Of a stretch of 64,000 nt of DNA, positions 53,466 to 64,000 are shown one piece after another (the stretch's first letter is position 1; every line of letters begins with the position of its first letter). The notes beneath the pieces are model-generated. The model saw nothing but the letters and a program-made list of their open reading frames with translations. It ran no database searches and had not been told where the DNA came from. The DNA is from Campylorhamphus procurvoides (Eukaryota > Chordata > Aves > Passeriformes > Dendrocolaptidae): assembly GCA_013396655.1 (NCBI GenBank), contig WBMV01007387.1, positions 1-64,000 of the forward strand, given 5' to 3'. A program made the position numbers and the translations under genes.

Positions 53466-55161
53466 CAAACTGAGATTTTGCTCTTTTTCATGCTCTGTAC
53501 TTAGCCCTCTAGAGCAACCCACATAAAACCTCGTTACTGAAATAACAGCTTACCCAGCCAAGAATCAGCCTCAGCCGATACCAAGACCAGGCTCAGTTCT
53601 TCATTAACAGGGTTAGTTCAGTTTTGCTCCTCAGGGAAGGTTCACAAATTCTTTGCACCTGCAGGGCACTTTATACGTGCCTATGCTGGGCTCAGAGTAG
53701 TCAGTGGATGATGCTAAACGAGAATTACATTTTTTGAGACCCAGCTCAAATGCAGCCAAGCATACTTCTTGCTACTGCACAACTCCTCCCTCCCACTTTT
53801 GGAGGAGGAATAGGTATGATTACAGTATTATCAATACACTGTTTTGCTTTAGCTATTGCTGTGTGGGAAAGGTGGCTTCCTGTTCCTCCTCAGCGAACTG
53901 CGATCCTCTATGTGGATGCAGGAGACAATATAGCCCAAATCAAGTCACAACCCAAGTATTATCAACATTCAGAAAGGTTCCAGCATAGGAATTATACATT
54001 TTCTAAATTCTCACTGTTTTTAGGGGTGGGACAGGGAAGGACATTGCTGTGTCTGGACAGTATTCTTTGGAAACACAAACCTAACTGCTGAGAGGACAGG
54101 ACTGCACTGTTTTTTTTTCTTTTCAGTTCTTTTGGAAGACGAAGTAGATGTGTGGAAGCTCCTCACACAGGCAACCACAGCACAGCTTCATACCAAATCC
54201 TTCCCTTTAAAAGGTCCTCGAACACCAACCTCCTTAGTACAGGGAACCACTGTCAAGTCACAGGAAACAAAAGCAAATTGGAGAACCATCCCCAACTGAA
54301 AGGTTCACAGGTAATGGCCTGTATATGCTTCTGCACAAAAAAGGAATCGGAAACTAGGACATGGATTATTCTTCTTGTAATTTATGCTGAGAGAAACAGA
54401 GAAAGAAACCAAGCAGGCAAAGAGGCAAGAATAGCAGTGCAGCACGCCTGAAACTTTAATCTTTGTTTTTAAAGAGTACAGAATTGAAAGTGACACTTCC
54501 TTCTCCTTCCCACCTTCCCATTCTCTATCCCACTGCTTCCTAAATTATCCATAAAAGGAAATATGTCTTTGTTGGTTAGTTTGACTTCCCTTCCAGTGAG
54601 GCATGCCCACTAATCTCCAAAAGTGGGCCCCAATTCAGTACAACACTGGCACATGCACTTCAATCTACTTCCATTCATGGCAACATTTAAGTGTACATAC
54701 TTGAACACCATTTTGAATAGGGATGTTTTTACTCCACCAAAGTGGGGAGGAGGGGAGGTATATTCGTGTGGTCTTAACCAGGGAGGGCACGGAGGGCAGA
54801 CAAACAACGTACATCATCTTGTTCCCAATTTAAAGGTAGTTTTTAGCAGCAGTGACTGACACATTATTAAAATCTTAAGCAGCAGCTTAACTGGGGAAAT
54901 GTGTAGCAGTAAGAAACCCCACGACACTTTAAAAAGGGTAGCTTTGAAATCACTGCTCAATGCCAGTTAAAACAACCTCACAAGGTCAATCACACTTCTA
55001 AGTCTAAACACCCTCTGCTCCTAATGCCATTAAGTAAACACGCTTCATTAATTACAATTACATAAAGAGGAAGACTGCCAAGACAATACAAAAAATTATC
55101 AAGAGTGAGAAAACATACAGAGTTCAGAAAACAGGATTCTGGAAAATGAAAGTGTTCATAT

Positions 55162-55167
55162 TTTATT
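55162..55167 (-). terminator. RIC8B: Probable RIC8B polyadenylation signal
   Basis: TTTATT on the plus strand is AATAAA on the minus strand, 268 bases after the RIC8B stop codon. It would give a 3' UTR of about 0.3 kb. Alternative signals further downstream may exist, since vertebrate RIC8B transcripts can have longer 3' ends. Confidence 0.5.
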
Positions 55168-55434
55168 TTACATTGTAGGCTTTCGCTTATAATCCCTTTG
55201 AAATACGTTTAGTTTTAAATTAATAAAGATCATAAACTAATAAATTGATATGTTCTCTAAACAGACATAATAAAAATTCAGACATTACAACACAGGACCC
55301 ATCATTTAAATATTCCAATAACAGAACAGTTAAAGTGATGCTGACTAACATGAGGATAAAATGCCTAGATAAAAGATGTGGCTCTAAGGAAAAGTGTGGA
55401 TTAGAGGCGAATTGCGAGTGAAGCAGGTGATGGC
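55168..55434 (-). other. RIC8B: RIC8B 3' UTR (proximal)
   Basis: AT-rich non-coding DNA between the RIC8B stop codon and the first downstream AATAAA on the minus strand. No repeat or structured element was recognised. Confidence 0.55.
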
Positions 55435-55546
55435 TTAGTCTGAATCTGAGCTCTCCTGCTTGTTGGTATGGTACTGGCTGACTGCTTCTTCCAAAGGAGC
55501 CATTGTGCCATCCGGCCGCACTCCCATTGGTTTTATAAGCTCATCT
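55435..55546 (-). CDS. RIC8B: RIC8B, last coding exon (C-terminal 36 residues)
   Basis: RIC8B (synembryn-B) is a cytosolic armadillo-type chaperone and guanine-nucleotide exchange factor for G-alpha-s/olf. After the acceptor ATCTCTTACAG (AG at 55548-55547) the exon completes an Arg codon. It then reads DELIKPMGVRPDGTMAPLEE followed by AVSQYHTNKQESSDSD and TAA (55437-55435). The block KPMG..PDGT..PLEEAV.QY and the acidic SSDSD end are the RIC8B C-terminus; human has KPMGLKPDGTITPLEEAV. The junction phase (AG|A) matches the exon at 63217-63336. This exon is too short to show up as an obvious open frame and was found by reading the minus strand. Confidence 0.95.
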
Positions 55547-58500
55547 CTGTAAGAGATTTAAAAAAAAAAAGAACATATATTAGCATATGCACACATACCA
55601 ATTCACATGTGTATAACACAGTCACATACAGTATACGCTTTAGTACATAATGAGCCTTTAAAAGAAGTTATTTCTGCTAAAGCCCTCTGTTTTCAAGAAA
55701 AAGGCATAAAACACCTTCCCAAATAGGTGGGAGGGGAAGAGCAGGACAGATAAAGACTTCATTCATGTAGGCCAAACTTAGCCAGTTAAAAACACCATGA
55801 AAAGTCAATGCCTAAGAGGCTCAAAACAAGGAGCAGGTTCACTGTTTTGGATATACAAACTGGCTTTTCTTCGAAGAGCTCTCTAAGAGCCAATTCTTCC
55901 TAAAATTTCACCTGCCATTCTGGCTAATATATGACCAAACAATTAAAACAATGATTTGATACATATTCATCTTGTTGAAGGAAATAAATCAGTTAAGAGA
56001 ACAGACTCTGCCTACAGCACTACTAGGCATGTGTTAAGTACTTGTTGATTCATTTAAAAAAAGCTGACTGATTCTAATACTACTGCTTTTGTTTGTGGCA
56101 GTTTAATTACAGGATTTACAGCCATTTTAATCTCTTCAAGGCTCCAAAGGCCGCTCAGCAGTTAATCCAATTATGTCTACTCCACAAGCTACAGCCTCAT
56201 CTAAGAGATGATTAATTATTGATTAAGCCAATCAAAAAGTATTAGCAAAGATTTATTTAATCCTTACTTTTTATCACCTCATTTTTAGGTGGATTATGGC
56301 AGAAGCTGTAAGGGCAAAGATAACATTTTGATTTTCTGCTGGAAAAAAAAAAAGAGAGGAAAATACCTTTAAATATTCAGGAGTCACCTTAAATAAAGGA
56401 GTGGAGGTTTGATGTCAATTTACCCCTTGCTTGAAAGGCAGCCCAGTAAAACTGTCAATTTAACACACATCTACAACCTTCCCAAGCCACAGACAGTAAA
56501 ACTGCATCACTCAATGGGGAAGCAAAGGCATCTCACCAGCTCTCTGTCTGCTCTGCACTACTCCCTTGGCAGGAAAAAGGGACAAAAATTCCTTGCACAC
56601 AGCTCACAATCTAACCTTAACACATCCACAGGAACAGCCAGAAAGGCAACATCTGAATTACACAGTGTGAGCATGCTAGATATTGTACAGGCAAGAAGCA
56701 GTTAAAGTAAGTCTCAAAGAGTCCTTTTGCTCAGGAAGGGCAGAGACCAGCAAGGTAAATGCAGCTGTTTGTGCAGATGTGACAATCAGATACTACAGGG
56801 ATAAGCTCACAAATGCCACAGGAGAAACTGGACCTGGAGAAACTGCTGTGGTTTGGCTAAAGCAGGTCCGGTGAGATGCTGCAGGCCAGGGAAGCAGATC
56901 TGCAAGCCCACATTCAGAGACAGGCTGGACTCTCCCTGAGTGTGTGTGGAAGAGTAGACCCTTTAAATAGACTGGAGAGAGCTTGCCATTATTGAAGGAC
57001 TGACAGCAAGTCCTCTCCCTTCAGGCTGTGCAATCTATACTATGCAGATTCTGCCCAAATGACAGCACTCTTATGTTTTCAAGAACCTGTTTGAGATGTG
57101 TGGAGAACAGATCCAAAGAATACTTGAAACCAGATTTGGAAACATGATATAGTGCAGATATAGTGTCCAAACAGGACCAGAACTCTGCCTGCTGTAGGAG
57201 TCCCCAAAAGGCAAAGCTGGAGTCCTTGGAGTTGTCTCTAATAGCAAAGACTTTTTTTCCACAGGAAAAAAACCCCATACATCTAAGGTATTTTTGGCTT
57301 TCAAACCTTAAACACCATAATACAAAACAAGTGTCCTTTGAAATCTGTAATCAATCCTGCACGACTCTTCAGTGCTGCTTACTCAAGTTCAAGCCTCAGT
57401 AGTGATCTATTGCACTTATTTTTGGAGAAGAGTAATCTGAAGAGTAAAGTCCTTTCTTGTACTTTTTAAGTCCTAAAAGTAGAAACATGGCCACAAAGGA
57501 AAAAAAATCACCTTTGCTTGCCCTCGAAGCTGAGAGGCTCAGATTTTCGTTTTAGAAATCCCAATGCACATTCTTATGTTGTGACATTTAATGTTGCGGC
57601 TAGAAGTCATAGAATCACATAATTTTCTAGTCATTTACCATTTATTACTGGTAATAAATAAATCATAGAAGTTATTTAAGGATAAATAGTTCAAGAAAAA
57701 GGAATGAGAAACACAGGAGAACACGGTTGCAAGATTCATTTACGTGGGGACCTCCCTCTCCTCACAAAGGTACTTATAAGATGTCTGTAAGTAGGCAAGA
57801 AGGCCTATCTCATCACTAGTCGATTATGAAGAAAGAGCTCTTTCTCTGCAACTTCCCTTTTCAAGCTTCCCTTTCACGTCCCACTACACACACTCCAGAA
57901 CTTGACACAAAGGTTTTCTCTCCTGCAGAGACACTGGACACCAGATGCAGTGGACCAGACATACCTACATGCACAGGTCTTGGGGTCTGTGGTTTGTGTG
58001 GGAGCCTTTTGGGGATAAATGCACCTTGTTTTGAAACACAGAAATGAAAAACAATGAAATACAGAATTCTGAGTCACAGATGTGCACTTGTATTCTTTTT
58101 TGTGATGCTCAACAGCCCATTCCTCAGCTTGCTCTACTCCTTTCCAAGTGCACCACTGGCAACTGTGCTGTGCTGCATTTGAGGGTTATTCCTGATGGCT
58201 TTAACAATAAGACCTAGGCTGAGCTCACTTTGCACAAAATAGCAAGGATGTCTATCAAGTACATTTCTGTCCCAGCATGAGCTCCCTGCTTCACAAGCCC
58301 TTGAACAGAATGAAAGATTACTGTTGCAGGTTTGCTGTTCTCTCTGTATTAGGAGGCTGAACTCCATACACCCTTCCTCAGGCAAATGCTACCCAGTAAA
58401 ACTGAACTGTGTGAAGACAGAAATATGCTAGGCCACCAAAAGAAGGAGGAGAAGGAGGGAATAGCCTATTTTGTTTCTAACCATAATCAAGTCCTAAAAC

Positions 58501-61500
58501 AATATAAAACACAGCATCCTTTCACCAGTGCAAGCTCTGAACACCATGCAAGCTTACTCCTGGTTTTTGAAGAGGAAAAATAGAGACAAACAGATGAAAA
58601 GGTCTGGGCTGTCTGAAGTTTGGACCGACTTTCTGCTAAATAACAAAAGGATCTCAAGAGGCATACCTCAGCTAAACTGCAGGACCACACAAGAGCCCAC
58701 AGAGCTGATCCTTACCTGGCATGAACGCTCTCAGCCCTGCCAGGCTCAGCAGTTTGCACAGTTGGCACTGGCTGCTCAGAGACCTCAACTGTGCTTTGAC
58801 ACCCTGGGCTAACTGAGGATGCACTTACTGCTTACAGTGAAATAGAAGGCATCAAGGAATTGCCAGAAACCAACAGGTATAGCCTCAGAAGACAGTTCAC
58901 TATCCAGAAACTCTATGTTTATATACAGTACACCTATAGGGGAAAAATATCAATGGCTTCAGCCCAGCAGATGGCAGCAGGAATTATTCTGTATCCATGA
59001 AGATATATATCAGAATACAATGTGTGTATTTATACATGTTTGAACATCCTTATGTGACCTCCCACATACTCAAATGCACCTTGCAACATTCTTTTTCTAA
59101 TGCAAACGAAGTATTCTATTCAAGTGTACTTCAAAACACACCATAATTAAACAGTTGGTAAAATGCATTCTCTTCTTCCACTTCCAGATCTCCCAAGAGT
59201 CCCTTCAAATATATCTATACAAATTTTGGCTTCCTGCTTGCCATTTAGCTTGATAACGACTTAAAAATCATTCCCTTGTTTTGAAGGGTGACTCTTCCTT
59301 GTCTGCTCTCTGTGCTACAGGGCAGTACTGACACACAGAATTAATGACAGTGTCTGTAATCAAACAGCCATCATGTAAACACCAGTCTGCCCCTTTGATA
59401 AAACGGCATGTTGGGCACCTATTCACCTCCTCATAATTGAGTACGACATAATAGTTCCCATCCTTTCATGTAACATTATTTTGTTCTATGATTAGAAAGG
59501 GGAAGAAAAAAAAATCTATGTAACATTGCCTTCTTCATTGATCCTATGATTAATTTTGTGTTTTTAATGAGTGTGGTAGCTTAGACAGGTTCTCTTCCAT
59601 ACTCATTTGGTTGACTTCTGTTCAATGTACAACAAAACCCAAGCTGTGATAATTGGAGACCATTCCATCAGCAAAAGGATTCTTGCTATTAATACAAGGT
59701 TGGCTTGGAAAAAGCATCCTGACATTTTAAATTAGTCAATTAATATACAATTCTACCTACCATTTATAATAGAAAAAATGTTAGTGTTTTTTTCAGACAT
59801 TTTAATTAACACAGAGTATTTCCAATAATGTATTATATAGACAGAATATCATACAACACTGACTCGAGTTGCCTAGCTTGATAATTTGCAGAAAATGGAA
59901 GGCTGAGTTAAGTCTTTTTGCAGATCTGTGGAGTTTTTCAAAGCTCAAAGATGTCCAACATGTGCAGAGGACACTGGTTTACAGTCACAAACCAATCTCA
60001 ACGAATCAACAAGACACTGCAGACAAAACCCTTAGAGTTACATCAGGGTCAAGTTCAGGCATTGAGCAACCAACCCAAATAATACATACATCTCCCAAGA
60101 GCAGCAGTAATCAAGATTTTTCATGTTCATTTATACTTATAATTTGTATATATTTAATGATTTAAAAAAATAAACTCACCCAGCTAAATTTGAGCAAAAT
60201 ACTAATTTCTATAAAAGCCTTTGTAGAACCCAAGTCTATGGTAAAGTATTGGTGCAGGGGAAATGGGCTCAGAAACAATATTCAGCTTTCTTACATGTAT
60301 TTTGATAAACCAAAACTGAATGGTTAATTTTAATTTAGCCTCATTAATTGTCCATTATCCCATGAACAGGCCTAAACATCAACAACCTAAGAGAACTGAA
60401 AAACTTTAGAAGTATGACCTGAAATGACCAAAAGCATGAATCACTTTTACATCACCCACCTCAAAAAGTTCACATTTTTCAGTGCCAATGCTGAAAATAA
60501 AGAGAAACCTGAAAAGCAAAACTCCACTGGCATATTATGGAACAACGGAAAAAAGTGTCCCTTTATTATTTATAGCTTCCATAAACAGGTAAGAAGAGTA
60601 CAGTGTAAACACTCAGCAGCCACTAATGAAGGCTATAACTTTTCAGTGAAGCAGTCCTGTTTTGCAAATCCGTTTTCTGAGTTCAAGCCATCATCAGGTA
60701 ACTTTCAAAAATGCTACTCAGCCAGTCAAAGCCATAAACAGAATATCCCAATGACAGACTGGCCTGATTAGCCTCATCAGTCAGTGAGGAGAAGCAAGTT
60801 TGTCAGTTCTGCAACATTCTTTTTCATACCTTTCTCCAGTAAAAGTGTGCCAGCTCTTCAAAGCTTAGCTTCCATTATGGGTACAGTATCAGTGTACTAA
60901 ACCAGTTCTGTTGCACATCATGCAAGTTTACTCTAAGCTCTTGTTCAAGTTATACAGATAAATTTAAAGTCATTCAAGATGAGAAGCAGCTGTTTGTTCT
61001 TGTTCAATTTCCTCCCCTCTTATAAGCACATATAATATTTATAAGACTGCATTTGTAACATTGCACCAAACTGAAACTATCCCTGGCATATTTCCCCTCC
61101 TACAATAACAACAAAGACTCAAAACCCAGCATCAACTGAAGACTCCTACTAAAGCAACCTCTAGTTTGCATTTGTAGGGTGCAAACCAAGGGAAAAAGGT
61201 GTATTCCACATATATTTCAGTCTCTAAAAACACCCAGCACTGAAGGGCTCAAGTTGAGGCAGCACAAGTGTTCTATTCCAAATTTATGGAGGGACTCCCA
61301 GTACAATCAGCATGTTACTAACTCCTTGTATACAAGACTGGCAGCTTCCCATTTTATTTAGCATCTTCAAAGCCCACAGTTGCACTCAATTACATTCATG
61401 AAAAACATCCCACAGCCTCCCAAACCAAGTCTTACTTTCTTTTTCCTTCCTGCCAGCATTTCCCTCCTGCCCAATTTTCAGTAAAACAAAAAGTGTGGGA

Positions 61501-63216
61501 AGAACAGTCAAATGATTTTATTCATGTTATCACAGCACCTAAAGGGGTCACACCAACAACACTGTCCCACAGTAATCACTATGCTAAACAAACAAAAACC
61601 TTACCACAAAGAGTCCCAGCCCTGAAGCATTTGCAGTCTAAGTGCTATAGAAGCAACTGCAGGTGGAAGTAAGTGACACAGAAAGCCCAAGGTGACAGAA
61701 GTGCCACCGGCCAAGAGGGTAAGTGTCTATACAGGGCACCAGCTGCTCAGTTATTGTCAGTCTGTAGCAGGCACCGCAGCAGGTGTCTCCGATCTCCAAA
61801 CTGAAAAGGCTCTTATGCTACAGTAACGCCACTGGGAGTTTTTGTGTAAGTGCTGTAGTGATAGCAACTGACTTGTCTGCAGTCTTAGTTCATCTCCGGT
61901 CTCAATCTTTCTTTTAAAAAGCATTTTAGACCATTTAGTCATTTTACTGTGGTACCCTTGATGCTCAGCATCTTAATTCTTTAGCTTACACAGCAATCAT
62001 TCCAATTTACAAAGTAGTTCAATTAAGATTATATAAGCATCGTGTTTTCTTCTATTAGAAGGACTATGACATATTACACTTGCTTTCCATACAAATATTA
62101 TGAAAAAGTATCCAATTACTTCACTGACAGTCTCAGATAAGTTGTTCCAAGTTTTTTCCCTGCTTGTAATTCAGTCTTTGAGAGCTAATGTAAACTCCAG
62201 ATTCTCCTGTATCTTTTGCTGTATTCCTAATCTTTAACAGAAATGTAAAAATACTTGTTTTTCTGAATTTTTTCCCAATCGGTCTTGTTATTTGAACATC
62301 TACACTCTCACAAAAGAAACACATTTCTAATTGCTGAGTTTTCCTATGTTTGAAGAATGATCCACTTACATATTTACCTCCTGAGATCAGTTCAATGGCA
62401 AATTAGTATTACATTAAGTGTTCTTCAAAATGTAAAACTCTTGCTTAAGCAGAAAACAAACTAAAGGCAGTCACCCCAATATAGCTACAAGTATGTGGAA
62501 AGAAAAATCAGTAAATTCTAGGCATACTGAGTCAAAGAGAAAGAAAGCTACAGATAACAGCACAGATCAGTTCCTTTTTTGTATGTAGACAGTTATAAAA
62601 CAAAGACCAACCTTTTGTATCAATACCATACACTCCCATGTCACACTAAGTACCATTTTCTTTCATGGCATTACCTTAGTCACAGGAAACAAATTACAAA
62701 GGCTGATTTGTAATCCAGTCCACACTTAAACTAATACATCCACAATAACTCTTAAATGTAAATTTCCTTTTAATTGCTCCATTGTACAATTTATTGTTTC
62801 TGATGACAACTATTTTCACATTGTATTTGTTTTTCATATAAGCAGCAGATGTAAGTGGTTATAGTGAGATGCTGCTCATTGACTTGGGGAAAATGAGTAC
62901 ATTTGCCTGGAGCTTGGATGGCGTTCCATACTTCAAAAGAAGAAATTCTCTTAATTGACATCAGTCTATCTATTCAGGAGACAGGTTCCCTCACCACCAC
63001 ACCTTTCTGATTCTGTCCAATCCACTCCAAAAGAAGTTTCCTCTGAAGTCCTGTAACATGGCACTCTTTTCTTTGAAGTGTTAAACAATTTTCTCTGCAG
63101 TTAAAGCGGTTCTAATCCTTCAAAGAAGCTGATTCTAGAACTGTTTTGAAGCACCAGACCTTAGTAAAGAGCCAGGATACAAGCTGTCTCTCTCAAAAGC
63201 AGCTGTAATACCATAC
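55547..63216 (-). other. RIC8B: RIC8B last intron (7.7 kb)
   Basis: The intron runs from donor AG|GTATGG (GT at 63216-63215) to acceptor CTTACAG at 55549-55547. It has no recognisable exon or interspersed repeat. It contains a homeodomain-site-rich stretch at 56090-56300, listed separately. Scattered open frames (for example 56409-56705, 60424-60771) look like chance. Confidence 0.85.
56090..56300. promoter_or_regulatory. Homeodomain-site-rich block in RIC8B last intron, possible enhancer
   Basis: Within about 210 bp the sequence holds GTTTAATTACAGG, TTTTAATCTC, GTTAATCCAATTATG, the near-palindrome GATTAATTATTGATTAA (56207-56225 region), AGCCAATCA (inverted CCAAT/PBX-like, about 56226-56234), and TTTATTTAATCC. 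This is a dense cluster of TAAT/ATTA and TGATT cores with no repeat character. Enhancer function is inferred from site density only. Confidence 0.35.
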
Positions 63217-63336
63217 CTGGAAAGTTTATCAAACATGTTGACAAGCTTCATAGCTTCATATTCTTTTTGCTCTTCTGTCATTTCATCCATTGGATTGGGC
63301 ATTGGTTCTTCTAAGTGACCAGTGATAAGGTTAATG
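63217..63336 (-). CDS. RIC8B: RIC8B, penultimate coding exon (partial gene)
   Basis: On the minus strand, after acceptor TTTTTCCACCACCAG (AG at 63338-63337), the 120-base exon reads [20 protein letters not shown] and then [19 protein letters not shown], ending with AG before the donor GTATGG. This EEPMPNP...MTEEQKE.EAMKLV...DKLSR block is a hallmark of RIC8 proteins near the C-terminal end of the armadillo fold, part of the surface that contacts G-alpha. The 1+117+2 base phase fits the following exon. All upstream exons lie beyond the right edge of the window. Met36-Phe in NMFDKLSR resembles RIC8A (as I recall NMLDKLSR in human RIC8B), a minor difference. The frame read past either splice site is intronic. 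Confidence 0.96.
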
Positions 63337-64000
63337 CTGGTGGTGGAAAAACAATACAGTTTACATTTCTGTAGAAATATGCACATTTTGTACTTGCTTA
63401 ATAGCAAGGAAGAGGAAGAAACTAACAGAAACCACCAAGACTAAAACTGTCTGAACTGCACAATAGTTTTTGCTAAAAATAGCCAACCTTTATATTTATA
63501 CCCTTTTTAGACTTTTCTCATGAACTGTGATTTTAACTTCTTGTTGTTTCACTGTATTAATTTCTTGTTAGCTACCCAGAAATGCATAGCCCCTTAGTAC
63601 TTGTTATGTTATAACACACACACAGGGCAATAATGATAGTAACAATGATGTCATGAGTAATAATGACATAAATAGAGAACTGAATGACAGATACGTGTTT
63701 GAAACTAATTCTATACTGGTTTAATTTTAAAACTATAGACAGGTTCCAGTTAATTTTCTTATTCACAAAGAAATGTTGAATTAAGATTACTACTGCCCTC
63801 CCATGATGACTATTTTTTCCTCAAATCAAATACTTTACTTCGAGAATTTACAATGTCAGTTTTATTTTCACTGTTAAAACAAGTGAACAGTGATACAGAA
63901 ATGGTAACAGAAGCAGAGAAGTAGTTTTAAAGAACACTTCAAAGCAAATTATCCGTTGAAACTTTAATCACAAAAATTTAACAGCAATACAGAAAATCAG
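63337..64000 (-). other. RIC8B: RIC8B intron, continues beyond window
   Basis: AT-rich intronic DNA upstream of the penultimate exon, with no further exon seen up to the window edge. Confidence 0.7.

Larger units (their letters stand above)
48961..55140. other. Gene-free intergenic DNA, part 3
   Basis: No recognised exon or repeat family. A (TG)n tract lies at 51316-51327. Two perfect hairpins at 53110-53148 and 53441-53465 are listed separately. The right end lies just beyond the probable RIC8B cleavage site. Confidence 0.45.

Noticed and set aside
57605..57625. Possible CR1 tail remnant (TCATAGAATCACATAA)
   Set aside because: Only about 16 bases match the CR1 tail-like motif with no further CR1 sequence next to it; too short to call.

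Overview
This is vertebrate nuclear DNA, almost certainly from a bird. Three degraded CR1 LINE fragments are the only interspersed repeats I recognise; there are no Alu- or L1-like mammalian repeats. Genes are split by long introns, CpG-rich promoters stand out from AT-rich intergenic DNA, and the recognisable proteins match vertebrate families. About 1.8 kb is confidently coding.

Three genes are recognised: MTERF2 (plus strand, one coding exon, 7167-8363), TMEM263 (minus strand, coding exons 18853-18790 and 13750-13464, with a CpG-rich promoter near 26.5-27.5 kb) and the last two coding exons of RIC8B (minus strand, 63336-63217 and 55546-55435). As far as I know, the human 12q23.3 order is RIC8B-TMEM263-MTERF2-CRY1; here the same order appears inverted. 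CRY1 should therefore lie beyond the left edge, and the rest of RIC8B beyond the right edge.

Layout: 1-3000 is flanking DNA with a CpG-rich edge, a CR1 fragment and a perfect 20-bp palindrome. 3050-3545 is the probable MTERF2 promoter, followed by a 5' intron, the coding exon and a poly(A) signal at 8392. 8.4-13.4 kb separates MTERF2 and TMEM263, which converge tail to tail; part of it is probably TMEM263 3' UTR. 13.4-27.5 kb is TMEM263, including a probable short non-coding exon at 23681-23742. The CpG island contains a 118-base run of N. 27.5-55.1 kb is a gene-free interval with several stretches that look like conserved non-coding DNA. 55.1-64 kb is the 3' end of RIC8B with a 7.7-kb final intron.

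The three genes are linked by position, not by pathway: mitochondrial gene expression (MTERF2), a small membrane protein tied to skeletal growth (TMEM263) and a G-alpha chaperone/exchange factor (RIC8B). I found no operon, CRISPR array, phage, intact transposon or clearly new multi-gene system. The most interesting leads are non-coding: the 20-bp palindrome, a perfect 12-bp-stem hairpin, a homeodomain-site-rich block in the last RIC8B intron, a uORF-bearing 5' exon of TMEM263 and a recurrent TTGGGGTTTTTT motif.
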